Positions 9,402 to 17,856 of a stretch of DNA of 64,000 nucleotides are shown in pieces. Where the stretch lies: the NCBI GenBank assembly GCA_946999645.1, contig CAMQDS010000003.1, positions 1 through 64,000 on the forward strand, in the 5' to 3' direction. The notes under the pieces were generated by a model that saw only the letters and a list, made by a program, of their open reading frames with translations, did no database searches and was not told the origin of the DNA. Each line of letters opens with the position of its first letter. Positions within the stretch are counted from its first letter, which is position 1. Source of the stretch: an uncultured Bacteroidales bacterium (lineage in GTDB: Bacteria; Bacteroidota; Bacteroidia; Bacteroidales; UBA932). Both the position numbers and the translations under genes were made by a program.

Positions 9402-10172
9402 TTATTCGAAATTTACAATCGGTCCTCCGCCACAAAAATCATACACATTCTTTTTGTCTGATGTATTAACCGACCAATATTTTTTACCATTTTTAGAGAA
9501 AAGTTCTGGAAGGGAAACAGGCACACCTGAAGGAATTATGCCCTTCCACCATGATGGTCTATGTCCATGTAAATCATACATTTCTATTGTATTATCTTCA
9601 TGAAGGACTACTACATTATATCCCTTGGCACCTGTGAAATCATATACGTTGGGACCTAATTTTATAGGCTTATGCAAATCCACAGGAAAACCACTTACAA
9701 ATCTACCCAATCTATCAATAAGATAGAGTTTTGATCCTGAGGCAAATAAAATCTGTAATTTCCCATTTGCATAATAATCAATAGTATTAGCCTTTCCACA
9801 AATCAATGAAGAAAATGGCTTATTCCATATTTCCTTGCCATCTTCTTCATTAAGATACAAACTCATATCCTGTTTCTGACCAAAAAGATTAATGCGACTA
9901 GTAGCACTGTTTTTAACCTTAAACGGACCAGAGCTTACATTAATATTTGTATTTTCATGAATGATGCTGTCCTTCTGCTCACTGGTAATTATTGTATCCT
10001 CTTTAACAACAACTGCCTCCGAACTATCATCAGTGGAGGCAATAGTAATAGAAGAAGGAATTTTCCGAACCTTATCCAAAGGATTAGAGTATAAGAATAT
10101 AAGAGATACAACGACAACCGCAAAAAGGACTGCCAATGCCACAATACTTATTATAAGGCTATTCTTATTCAT
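9402..10172 (-). CDS. Membrane-anchored protein of unknown function
   Basis: A 256-residue protein with an N-terminal transmembrane segment (about residues 7-28). A low-complexity acidic or Thr/Ser-rich linker (about 35-80) follows, then a C-terminal domain (about 90-256). That domain has short repeated units such as IDYYANGKLQILFASGSKLYLIDRLGRFVSGFPV and MYDLHGHRPSWWKG. These resemble single blades of a PQQ- or FG-GAP-like beta propeller, but there are too few for a full propeller. I do not recognise the family. It is the first gene of the operon with the acyl-CoA synthetase. A periplasmic location is inferred from the anchor. Confidence 0.75.
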   Translation of the reverse strand: MNKNSLIISIVALAVLFAVVVVSLIFLYSNPLDKVRKIPSSITIASTDDSSEAVVVKEDTIITSEQKDSIIHENTNINVSSGPFKVKNSATSRINLFGQKQDMSLYLNEEDGKEIWNKPFSSLICGKANTIDYYANGKLQILFASGSKLYLIDRLGRFVSGFPVDLHKPIKLGPNVYDFTGAKGYNVVVLHEDNTIEMYDLHGHRPSWWKGIIPSGVPVSLPELFSKNGKKYWSVNTSDKKNVYDFCGGGPIVNFE

Positions 10173-10218
10173 TATTAATTACCGGCATGCAACCGAAACC
10201 ATCAAGTACTACAAGTTG

Positions 10219-10226
10219 CAAATATA
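10219..10226 (-). promoter_or_regulatory. Bacteroidota -7 element upstream of the acyl-CoA synthetase operon
   Basis: Minus-strand TATATTTG matches the TAnnTTTG consensus. No TTTG is seen 19-20 bp upstream. Predicted transcription would start near 10213, about 40 nt before the ATG at 10172. Confidence 0.45.
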
Positions 10227-10243
10227 ATGAATATTTTTAAGCA

Positions 10244-11584
10244 TCATTTAAGGTTAATGGTTACTTTGGCTGCAAAAATTCTTTTTGGATCACCGAATAA
10301 AGCAATGGATTCAGCAATCACACCATCATTCAGAACAACTTTATCATCAAAAACCACTTTCCCGTTATAAGTTACCTTAACAGGTTTGGAAAAATCCACT
10401 TTGTCAATATAAATGTCAAAAGAACCTGATATTTCCTCATTATTTTTGCTTGTAGTCACATTATACTCATTTCCTGAATGTGTCAAGTCAAAAGTAATAC
10501 TGCTGTTTTTTACAGGCTTAATATTACGGAAACCTAAATAATAAACTCCTGGAGAATAACTGTTATGACCGTCCAAGTCATAATATTCATAAGTTATCCT
10601 TTCAGGATATGTGCGTCTTTTATGCTTTACAAGCCAAGGAGAAACAAGTGTATAATCTATTCCATGATCACGCCCTTCCTGAATATTTACTTCATGAACA
10701 AAATCATTGGGATTTTGCTCCTTTAACTTTTCCATCTCATACTTCCATTTATAAGCAAAGGCACTTCTGGTATATCCTAAATCATATTCTCCTACTTCCA
10801 TACGGAAAGCTACATTTCTCAAATTTTTAGCATGCGTTTGCACAGATTCTGCCCCTGCCATTGGTCCAACACCTGCGAAATAATCAGGCATAAAAAGTCC
10901 GAGACGAAGGCTCCCATAACCACCTTCAGATATACCCATTACATATACACGGTCTGGATTTACAAGGCCGCTAAGGACTCCAAGTTGGAAAGCTCTTCTG
11001 AATGCCACTCTCTTTGGATAAAAATACCACCGACCCTTACGGTCATCAGGCATACGAGGAATAAAATAAATCACAGGTTCTTTTTCATCATATTTGGAGT
11101 ATGCCAAATAGTATGCAGTTTGAAATTCCTGACTATTAATAGGGCTGCTCCAAGCCTCTTTCTCTTCCGGATACATTCCCCCACCATGAAGGTTTATAAT
11201 CATCGGATACCCACCCTCTGGTTTATCACCTTTAGCAAATATATATAACTTCATCTTCTCACCTTCTGGAATATCCCATACAGGCTCTTTATAGATTTTT
11301 GTTAAACCAAACAATTCAGAAGCTTCAACCTTACCTATATGAGTATTTTTCCAAATTGACCACAGGCTATCACGTCTATGTGAAAGCTCTTTCACATCAA
11401 AGGATGTCTTATACATACCCGCAGGAGCATCCTGAGGGAAAGGATTATCCCACACAGAAGTAAAGTAAGAAGTAACTTCTTTGACAGTAGCAGGTTTATA
11501 ATTCTCTTTGATAGTATTCTTATTGCATGAAAGTACGGTTGCAAGTCCGACCATTAGGATACTATATATATTCATTTTCATCAT
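10244..11584 (-). CDS. Alpha/beta-hydrolase lipoprotein (esterase or prolyl-oligopeptidase-like)
   Basis: A 446-residue lipoprotein with signal peptide and lipobox ATVLSC (Cys20). The hydrolase domain spans about residues 110-330: oxyanion-type INLHGGGM at about 131, nucleophile motif GISEGGYG (GxSxG) at about 218, and a late histidine candidate in EGRDHGIDY. About 110 residues of beta-rich C-terminal domain follow (VKVTYNGKVVFDDKV). It probably acts at the cell surface or in the periplasm on an ester or peptide; the substrate is unknown. It follows the HmuY/leucine-rich-repeat gene but is separated from it by a terminator. There are three in-frame ATGs at 11584, 11581 and 11575; the choice does not affect the mature lipoprotein. 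Confidence 0.85.
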   Translation of the reverse strand: MMKMNIYSILMVGLATVLSCNKNTIKENYKPATVKEVTSYFTSVWDNPFPQDAPAGMYKTSFDVKELSHRRDSLWSIWKNTHIGKVEASELFGLTKIYKEPVWDIPEGEKMKLYIFAKGDKPEGGYPMIINLHGGGMYPEEKEAWSSPINSQEFQTAYYLAYSKYDEKEPVIYFIPRMPDDRKGRWYFYPKRVAFRRAFQLGVLSGLVNPDRVYVMGISEGGYGSLRLGLFMPDYFAGVGPMAGAESVQTHAKNLRNVAFRMEVGEYDLGYTRSAFAYKWKYEMEKLKEQNPNDFVHEVNIQEGRDHGIDYTLVSPWLVKHKRRTYPERITYEYYDLDGHNSYSPGVYYLGFRNIKPVKNSSITFDLTHSGNEYNVTTSKNNEEISGSFDIYIDKVDFSKPVKVTYNGKVVFDDKVVLNDGVIAESIALFGDPKRIFAAKVTINLK

Positions 11585-11600
11585 CTATTAAATCACTACT

Positions 11601-11647
11601 AAAAAAGCATCGGGGAAGTCTGTCTATTAAACATCATCTCCCGATGC
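11601..11647 (-). terminator. Intrinsic terminator after the HmuY-LRR gene
   Basis: Arms GCATCGGG and CCCGATGC (11607-11614, 11640-11647) with a 25-nt loop. They are followed on the minus strand by a run of six T (11601-11606). It lies 24 bp after the stop of the HmuY-LRR gene. Confidence 0.8.
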
Positions 11648-11671
11648 AATAATTATTATATAAATATTATA

Positions 11672-13054
11672 TTAATATTCAACGAAATACGGTTTAGCAT
11701 CATCCTGAAACCCAAAGGCTTTAATATAAGAATCAAGACTTCCCTTAGGTACATAGAATTTAAGTACTGGTTTATTAGTTTCCTTATCATCCCATGTCAA
11801 ATCTTCCAAACCATTATATGGCTTATATGAAATTTCAGGTGGATTTTTGCCTTCAAAGATAATTTTATTCAATTTTTTACAGTAACATAAGGCTGAAGTT
11901 GTAAACCTCTTTACAGAAGCTGGTATCCTTATAGTTTCCAGTTCCCTACAATTGAAAAAAAACTCATTTGGTATATCTGTAATATTGGAAGGCAGTACTA
12001 CATATTTGAGTTTTTTACAACCAAAGAATACTTTTTCAGATAAAACTTCAACAGAATTAGGGAAAACTACTGTCTCAAGGTTTGGACACATTGTAAAGGC
12101 ATTGTCAGAAACACTTTCCAAAGAATTTCCAGAGAAAATAACCTCATTCAAGTTTGACATATAACCAAACCAAGGCCAGTTACCTCCTGTTGTAGTCAAT
12201 GTAGCCGGAAGGATAAGTTTCTTGATTGTTTTGCAATCCTTGAAACCTTTATCCTCATTTTCAAAGGCAAATGAGATACGGCTCAAATCAAGGAGTTCGA
12301 GAGGTTGTTTAAGTTTCTTTACAGCCTGAACATCATCGTCATTGAAGTCTCCAGAATTAATAGTAAGATATTTAATTGATTTAAATGACTTTAATTCCTC
12401 TTCAAGTTTTCCTGGAGTATGCTTTTCTATAATCACTTCTCCATCAACAGCTTTATTGATACCTGTTTTACCTATATATTCATATTTGAATTGAATATCG
12501 CCCCAACCATCTTTTTTACCTTTCCAATCAATAAATTTCAATTTAACATAGTCGCCATCTGCAGTCTTAATGATATAAACTTTATCACTTACAACTATAG
12601 ACATACCTTCAAAGTGATACCAGTGAGTTAGATAAGGATTAAATGAATCCTCAACAACAACAGGTGGCATAGTTGCCATAGAATAAACCTTATGGACCAT
12701 ATTCTTTTTCCATAAATAATCCTGAGCTTTACCTAAAAACGGTGCAACTGACTTTACCCCATCAAAATCAGTATACATAGTTTCCATAGCCGCACCAGCA
12801 GGATTAGTCTTTCCGTTAATATTGCTAAAAGCGACATCCCAATCTTTATCTCCTGGAGTTTGTCCTTTTTTCAGATCCAATTGCTTACCTTCTGCGAAAG
12901 AAAAGTACACAAATCCATTTCCGTGTTTTAATTCTACTGTTACAGTTCCTTTTGGTTTTTGCTTCTGCGCATCTAATCCTCCCTTATTGCAGGAAGAGAA
13001 CAAAAGTGCAGTCAATCCAAATAATGCAATTAACTTAATAAATACGTTTTTCAT
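11672..13054 (-). CDS. Lipoprotein fusing an HmuY-like domain to BspA-type leucine-rich repeats
   Basis: A 460-residue lipoprotein (lipobox FSSC, Cys22). Residues about 35-205 look like HmuY, the haem-binding haemophore family of Porphyromonas: VYFSFAEGK, then KDWDVAFSNINGKTN, a histidine-bearing middle (MVHKVYS, LTHWYHFEG) and the end strands DGDYVKLKFIDW and IQFKYEYIG. Residues about 215-440 are BspA/LRR_5 repeats, with repeated patterns such as LKYVVLPSNITDIPNEFFF and LETIRIPASVKRF. The repeat region may bind a protein or surface partner. Whether the HmuY part binds haem is not shown; the His ligands of the P. gingivalis protein are not clearly conserved. It is monocistronic, with its own promoter element and terminator. 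Confidence 0.85.
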   Translation of the reverse strand: MKNVFIKLIALFGLTALLFSSCNKGGLDAQKQKPKGTVTVELKHGNGFVYFSFAEGKQLDLKKGQTPGDKDWDVAFSNINGKTNPAGAAMETMYTDFDGVKSVAPFLGKAQDYLWKKNMVHKVYSMATMPPVVVEDSFNPYLTHWYHFEGMSIVVSDKVYIIKTADGDYVKLKFIDWKGKKDGWGDIQFKYEYIGKTGINKAVDGEVIIEKHTPGKLEEELKSFKSIKYLTINSGDFNDDDVQAVKKLKQPLELLDLSRISFAFENEDKGFKDCKTIKKLILPATLTTTGGNWPWFGYMSNLNEVIFSGNSLESVSDNAFTMCPNLETVVFPNSVEVLSEKVFFGCKKLKYVVLPSNITDIPNEFFFNCRELETIRIPASVKRFTTSALCYCKKLNKIIFEGKNPPEISYKPYNGLEDLTWDDKETNKPVLKFYVPKGSLDSYIKAFGFQDDAKPYFVEY

Positions 13055-13089
13055 AATATGACAATATAAAATTTGCTTTTCTTATCGTG

Positions 13090-13097
13090 CAAAAATA
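13090..13097 (-). promoter_or_regulatory. -7 element for the HmuY-LRR gene
   Basis: Minus-strand TATTTTTG matches TAnnTTTG and predicts a start near 13083, about 30 nt before the ATG. There is no TTTG at the usual -33 position, so an activator may be needed (inference). Confidence 0.5.
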
Positions 13098-13360
13098 ACT
13101 TATCATATTAAATACTAATGTCACAATATATGACTATTGTATGTATAAATTAAAATGTTAAAGAATAGATAACATTAATAAAGAATAATAGATATATCCC
13201 TTAAAATAAGCTACTTATATATTTTTTAAAAAACAAATCGCTAATAATAACAATAATAATAAATAACTATAATAATGTTGATAATTAGAATTAATATAAT
13301 CGTTTTAATAATATCAAATAGTATATAAAACGTTAAAATTTATTTGTTTAAAATATGATA

Positions 13361-13397
13361 CTACAAAGATGCCCGGCTGTAAATACAACCGAGCATC
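13361..13397 (-). terminator. Intrinsic terminator of tRNA-Arg
   Basis: A 14-bp stem with two G-T pairs (13368-13381 and 13384-13397) and a very short loop, followed on the minus strand by TTTGTAG. It lies 4 nt after the tRNA 3' end. Confidence 0.75.
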
Positions 13398-13401
13398 CTT
13401 G

Positions 13402-13473
13402 TAGCCCGAAGAGGAATCGAACCTCTATTTAAAGTTTAGGAAACTTCCGTTCTATCCGTTGAACTATCGGGCC
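13402..13473 (-). tRNA. tRNA-Arg (anticodon CCT)
   Basis: A 72-nt cloverleaf on the minus strand. The acceptor GGCCCGA pairs with TCGGGCT, and the D stem is GTTC/GAAC. The anticodon stem GAAGT/ACTTT encloses the loop TTCCTAA with anticodon CCT, and the T loop is TTCGATT. The discriminator base is A and no CCA is encoded. It begins 30 bp after rpmF in the same direction with no promoter seen between, so it is probably processed from the yceD-rpmF transcript. Confidence 0.93.
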
Positions 13474-13503
13474 GTTAGAAGTTAAACTTCGATATACTGA
13501 AAG

Positions 13504-13689
13504 TTATTCAGCACTCTTTTTTTCAATAATCTGACGACCTCTGTAATATCCGCATTCGGGACATACCCTATGATACATTACAGTTGCTCCGCAATTTGAG
13601 CAAGTCGAAAGCGTAGGAACGGCAGCAAAATCGTGCGTTCTTCTTTTATCCCTTCTCTGCTTTGAGAGTTTGTGTTTCGGATGTGCCAT
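13504..13689 (-). CDS. rpmF: 50S ribosomal protein bL32
   Basis: A 61-residue basic protein with the bL32 start MAHPKHKLSKQRRDKRR and a zinc ribbon of two pairs, CSNCG and CPECG. Its length is normal. It follows yceD by 36 bp, the conserved order in bacteria. The usual next genes plsX and fabH are absent; tRNA-Arg follows instead. Confidence 0.97.
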   Translation of the reverse strand: MAHPKHKLSKQRRDKRRTHDFAAVPTLSTCSNCGATVMYHRVCPECGYYRGRQIIEKKSAE

Positions 13690-13725
13690 TATTATAAACT
13701 TTTAAATATTATTTCACTTTTTATT

Positions 13726-14271
13726 TTACAACAATCCTTTTAGAACTTCAAAAGGATTATATTTATCATCATTATCAACTTTAGCAATCTCACCTTCAGG
13801 CAATTCTTCACTCAAGCCTAAATACTTAAGGACTACTGGGTTACAATCTCCGCTTTTATGTACCTTATGCATTGGAAGAGCAAGTAATGAATAATCATAT
13901 ATAACCTGTTCCATATTCATTTCAGCCTCATCCTCAGAAAGATAAAGCACTTCCCTACCCTCATTTTCAGCATTATTGTCAGTATCTGTCGACTCCGAAC
14001 CATACTTTATACTCAAGAGTGCAACAGTATCGACTGGGATGGAGAGTTCCTCAAGACACCTATCACACGATACAACCACCGTTCCCACAATACTGCAATC
14101 TATACCCAGATAAGTACCTGATTTATCTATTGTTATAGATACTTTAATATCGGCATCAATGATATCCGAATTGCCAAATTCGACAAAGAACTCTTTACCT
14201 ACATGCCAGTTGATATAAGTCTTTCCGGTATGCAATCCATTCAATGGTATGATAAAATTATTGCTTTTCAT
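13726..14271 (-). CDS. YceD/DUF177 family protein
   Basis: A 181-residue protein of the DUF177 family, linked in other bacteria to 23S rRNA or ribosome assembly. The conserved CDRCLEEL segment is at about residues 74-81. Its position directly before rpmF is the classic context. I use the ATG at 14271 (MKSNNFIIPLNG). An in-frame TTG at 14298 would lie inside the predicted -7 promoter element, which argues against the longer form. Confidence 0.9.
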   Translation of the reverse strand: MKSNNFIIPLNGLHTGKTYINWHVGKEFFVEFGNSDIIDADIKVSITIDKSGTYLGIDCSIVGTVVVSCDRCLEELSIPVDTVALLSIKYGSESTDTDNNAENEGREVLYLSEDEAEMNMEQVIYDYSLLALPMHKVHKSGDCNPVVLKYLGLSEELPEGEIAKVDNDDKYNPFEVLKGLL

Positions 14272-14295
14272 AGACCAAAAAAGGACATAGGGCTG

Positions 14296-14326
14296 CAAAG
14301 GTAATAAAAACTTTTATATTATCAAT
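14296..14326 (-). promoter_or_regulatory. Promoter of yceD-rpmF-tRNA-Arg
   Basis: Minus strand: ATTG at 14323-14326, a 19-bp spacer, then TACCTTTG at 14296-14303, a full TAnnTTTG match. Predicted start is near 14289, about 18 nt before the yceD ATG. The upstream half overlaps the end of typA. Confidence 0.7.
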
Positions 14327-16124
14327 CCTCATCACCTGATTTTCTCTTTCTGTCAAGAGGGTCAAGCAGTATTTTTCTAATTCTCATATGATGAGGCGTA
14401 ACTTCGACAAGTTCATCTTCCTGAATATACTCCAAAGCCTCCTCAAGTGAGAACTTTATTGCTGGAGGAAGGATTATCTTTTCATCACTACCTGCCGCAC
14501 GTACATTCGTAAGTTTCTTCGTTTTACATATATTAACATTCAAATCCTTATCTCGTGTATGTTCCCCAACAACCTGACCGGCATATATTTCATCTCCTGG
14601 TTCAACAAAAAACTTTCCTCTATCTAACAGTTTATTCATAGAATATGCTATTGCCTGCCCTGTTTCAAGAGATACCAAAGAGCCATTTGTTCTATTATCT
14701 ATATCGCCTTTATAAGGTTGATATTCCTTAAACCTATGAGCCACAACGGCTTCTCCCTGTGTTGCTGTAAGCAAATTGCTTCGAAGCCCCATAAGTCCCC
14801 TGGTAGGTATATCGAACTCCAACAAAGTTCTATCCCCTCGTGACTCCATATGCAACAACGCACCCTTTCTACGAGTAGAGAGTTCAATTGCCGTTCCTAC
14901 AAATTCCTCTGGAACCTCTATAGAAAGATCTTCAATAGGTTCACATCTCTGCCCATTAATAGTCTTATCCAACACTTTAGGCTGTCCTACTTGCAGTTCA
15001 AATCCCTCTCTCCTCATAGTTTCGATGAGGACAGACAGATGAAGAACACCTCTACCAAAAACCACGAACGAATCTGCATTCACTCCTGGCTTTACTTTGA
15101 GTGCCAGATTTTTTTCCAATTCTTTATCAAGACGCTCCTTTATATGTCTTGATGTGACATACTTTCCATCTTTTCCAAAGAAAGGAGAATTGTTTATTGT
15201 AAAAAGCATACTCATTGTAGGCTCATCTACAGATATTGTAGGCAATGGTTCAGGATTTTCAAAATCTGCTATTGTATCACCTATTTCAAAGCCATCTACA
15301 CCAACAACAGCACATATATCCCCACATTCTACATTGTCTACATTCTTTTTACCAAGCCCATCAAAACTCATCAACTGCTTTATTTTACTTTTTTCAACGA
15401 TGTCATAACGCTTACAAAGGCTCACATTCATTCCGGTCTTAAGACTTCCTCTTGTAATCCTTCCAACGGCTATTCGTCCAACATAAGGAGAATATTCCAA
15501 TGATGAAATAAGCATTTGTGGAGTCCCTTCCAACTTTGCCGGAGCAGGTATTACTTCAAGAATTGTATCCAAAAGAGCATTTATATTATCAGTTGGGGTT
15601 TTCCAATCTGTAGACATCCATCCCTGTTTTGCACTTCCGAAAATAGTCCTGAAATCCAACTGATCCTCATTTGCATTAAGTGCAAACATCAAGTCAAACA
15701 CTTCTTCCTGCACTTCATCCGGTCTGCAGTTTGGTTTGTCGACCTTATTTATAACCACAATCGGCTTTTTCCCCATATCCAAGGCTTTTTTAAGCACAAA
15801 ACGGGTTTGGGGCATACAACCCTCAAAAGCATCCACCAACAGCAATACACCATCAGCCATATTGAGGACACGCTCAACCTCTCCTCCGAAGTCGCTATGT
15901 CCTGGAGTATCTATAATATTGATTTTAACTCCTTTGTAAACCACAGATACATTTTTGGCAAGAATTGTAATTCCTCGTTCTCTTTCAAGATCATTATTAT
16001 CAAGAATCAACTCGCCAAGATTTTCAGGCTTTCTGACTAAATTAGCTTGGTAGATCATTCTGTCCACCATAGTAGTCTTGCCGTGATCAACGTGCGCAAT
16101 CAGCGCTATATTTCTAACTTCCAT
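14322..16124 (-). CDS. typA: Ribosome-binding translational GTPase BipA/TypA
   Basis: A 600-residue translation-factor GTPase that binds the ribosome and aids assembly or stress adaptation. G1 is AHVDHGKTTM (about residues 10-19), G3 DTPGHSDFGGEV (about 73-84), G4 NKVDKP and G5 SAKQGW. EF-G-like domain V follows, and the C-terminal BipA-specific domain contains GEAVVAHRFKEYQPYKGDI. Full length. It is divergent from guaA. Confidence 0.96.
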   Translation of the reverse strand: MEVRNIALIAHVDHGKTTMVDRMIYQANLVRKPENLGELILDNNDLERERGITILAKNVSVVYKGVKINIIDTPGHSDFGGEVERVLNMADGVLLLVDAFEGCMPQTRFVLKKALDMGKKPIVVINKVDKPNCRPDEVQEEVFDLMFALNANEDQLDFRTIFGSAKQGWMSTDWKTPTDNINALLDTILEVIPAPAKLEGTPQMLISSLEYSPYVGRIAVGRITRGSLKTGMNVSLCKRYDIVEKSKIKQLMSFDGLGKKNVDNVECGDICAVVGVDGFEIGDTIADFENPEPLPTISVDEPTMSMLFTINNSPFFGKDGKYVTSRHIKERLDKELEKNLALKVKPGVNADSFVVFGRGVLHLSVLIETMRREGFELQVGQPKVLDKTINGQRCEPIEDLSIEVPEEFVGTAIELSTRRKGALLHMESRGDRTLLEFDIPTRGLMGLRSNLLTATQGEAVVAHRFKEYQPYKGDIDNRTNGSLVSLETGQAIAYSMNKLLDRGKFFVEPGDEIYAGQVVGEHTRDKDLNVNICKTKKLTNVRAAGSDEKIILPPAIKFSLEEALEYIQEDELVEVTPHHMRIRKILLDPLDRKRKSGDED

Positions 16125-16160
16125 AATAATTATTTTCGACCCTCACGGTCTGCAAAAGTG

Positions 16161-16168
16161 CAAAATTA
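16161..16168 (-). promoter_or_regulatory. -7 element for typA
   Basis: Minus-strand TAATTTTG matches TAnnTTTG, about 37 bp upstream of the typA ATG. The -33 position has no TTTG. Confidence 0.45.
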
Positions 16169-16201
16169 CTCAATTCTTTCAAGAATACTGAATTTTTGTA
16201 G

Positions 16202-16209
16202 TATTTTTG
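16202..16209 (+). promoter_or_regulatory. -7 element for guaA
   Basis: TATTTTTG matches TAnnTTTG and predicts a start near 16215, giving a leader of only about 16 nt. That leaves no room for a purine riboswitch. Confidence 0.5.
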
Positions 16210-16230
16210 TAGAAAACACAAGAAATTCCG

Positions 16231-17814
16231 ATGACAGAAAAAATAATAATCCTCGACTCAGGTTCACAAGTAACACAACTGATAGGTCGCCGTTTAAGAG
16301 AACTCAATGTTTACTGTGAAATTTATCCATACAATAAAATTCCAGTTCTTGACAATACCGTTAAAGGTGTAATCCTATCAGGAAGTCCTTGTTCTGTAAG
16401 AGATAGCAATGCTCCACAGATAGATTTAAGTAAAATCAAGGGTAAACTTCCACTTCTCGGAATATGTTACGGGGCTCAATATCTTGCACATAAATATGGC
16501 GGTAGAGTAGAGGGGTCATTAGCAAGGGAATACGGTAGAGCAGTCTTGAAAGTAACACGTCCTGACTCTGAACTTTTAAATGGGGTTTCAACTGTTTCAC
16601 AAGTATGGATGTCCCATGGAGATACAATATCCAAACTTCCTGATAATGCCGAAGTAATAGGTTCTACCGATGACGTTGAAAATGCAGCATTCCACATACG
16701 TGGAGAAAAGACATATGCTGTACAATTCCATCCAGAAGTTTTCCATACGTCTGAAGGTTCCAAAATTCTTAAAAATTTTGCTATCAACATATGTGGCTGC
16801 AAAGGTGACTGGACACCAGCGGCATTTATTGACACAACCATAGCTGAACTACGCAATAAAATAGGTAACGACAAGGTAATTTTAGGACTTAGCGGAGGTG
16901 TAGACTCTACGGTTGCAGCCGTTCTGCTCAATAAAGCCATTGGAAACAACCTTACCTGTATTTTTGTAAACAACGGTCTGCTAAGAAAAAATGAATATAC
17001 GGATGTAATGCTCTCATACAAGGATATGGGACTCAATGTCATAGGAGCTGATGCATCGGAAAGATTTTTAGCTGAGTTGTCGGGAGTAGAAGAGCCTGAA
17101 GCAAAGAGAAAAATTATAGGCAGAGTATTCGTTGAGACTTTTGACAAATATGCACGAAGCATAGAAGGAGCTAAGTGGTTGGCACAAGGGACAATATATC
17201 CCGATGTCATAGAGTCAGCAGGAATTGAAGGAATTGCATCCAAAATCAAATCTCACCACAATGTAGGCGGACTTCCAAAAGAAATGAACCTTAAAATAGT
17301 GGAGCCGCTCAGAATGTTATTTAAGGATGAGGTACGCAGAGTAGGAAGAGAATTAGGGATAAAAGAAGAACTTGTGTGCAGACATCCTTTTCCTGGTCCT
17401 TCGCTTGCAATCAGGATAATCGGTGAAGTAACAGAAGAAAAGTTACACGTTTTACGGGAAGCCGACGATATATATATCAAAGCCTTACGTAGTTATGACT
17501 GTACGCAGATGAATCTACCTTCCGCATCAGAGCCTTCACGAAAAGCCACCAACTTATACGATGCAATATGGCAGGCAGGAGTAATACTCCTACCTATAAA
17601 GAGTGTTGGCGTAATGGGTGACGAAAGGACATATGAAAACCCCGTAGCCCTTAGAGCCGTTGTTTCAACGGATGCTATGACCGCGGACTGGTTTCCATTC
17701 CCTTACGATTTTCTTGCAAAAGTAAGCGACGATATAATCAACAAAGTTAGGGGTGTAAATAGAGTAGTCTATGACATATCCTCTAAACCACCTGCAACTA
17801 TAGAGTGGGAATAG
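16231..17814 (+). CDS. guaA: GMP synthase (glutamine-hydrolysing)
   Basis: A 527-residue enzyme making GMP from XMP. The N-terminal class I glutamine amidotransferase has nucleophile Cys79 in GICYGAQYL and the His-Glu pair in QFHPEVFH. The ATP-pyrophosphatase domain has the PP-loop GLSGGVDSTVAA (about residue 220). The C-terminal dimerisation domain has RHPFPGPSLAIRI and ends KPPATIEWE. It is monocistronic, divergent from typA and convergent with the glutathione peroxidase gene. Confidence 0.97.
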   Translation: MTEKIIILDSGSQVTQLIGRRLRELNVYCEIYPYNKIPVLDNTVKGVILSGSPCSVRDSNAPQIDLSKIKGKLPLLGICYGAQYLAHKYGGRVEGSLAREYGRAVLKVTRPDSELLNGVSTVSQVWMSHGDTISKLPDNAEVIGSTDDVENAAFHIRGEKTYAVQFHPEVFHTSEGSKILKNFAINICGCKGDWTPAAFIDTTIAELRNKIGNDKVILGLSGGVDSTVAAVLLNKAIGNNLTCIFVNNGLLRKNEYTDVMLSYKDMGLNVIGADASERFLAELSGVEEPEAKRKIIGRVFVETFDKYARSIEGAKWLAQGTIYPDVIESAGIEGIASKIKSHHNVGGLPKEMNLKIVEPLRMLFKDEVRRVGRELGIKEELVCRHPFPGPSLAIRIIGEVTEEKLHVLREADDIYIKALRSYDCTQMNLPSASEPSRKATNLYDAIWQAGVILLPIKSVGVMGDERTYENPVALRAVVSTDAMTADWFPFPYDFLAKVSDDIINKVRGVNRVVYDISSKPPATIEWE

Positions 17815-17856
17815 TAGCAAATCTGTAACTGGGATTAAAAGCGGTTTAATTATCAA

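Larger units (their letters stand above)
13055..13401. other. 347-bp AT-rich intergenic region
   Basis: No gene is seen here. It holds the promoter element of the HmuY-LRR gene (13090-13097), a stretch built of AAT/ATA triplets (about 13241-13276) and the terminator of tRNA-Arg (13361-13397). The remainder is very AT-rich with no clear dyad. Confidence 0.6.

Noticed and set aside
15516..16040. 174-codon plus-strand frame inside typA
   Set aside because: Antisense to the G domain of typA with low-complexity Ser/His/Ile composition; no start context.
16125..16230. Possible purine riboswitch before guaA
   Set aside because: The predicted start leaves a leader of about 16 nt, and no riboswitch-like pairing was seen.
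16476..17249. 257-codon open frame on the minus strand inside guaA
   Set aside because: It runs antisense through the catalytic core of guaA and has no family likeness. It is a shadow of the real gene.
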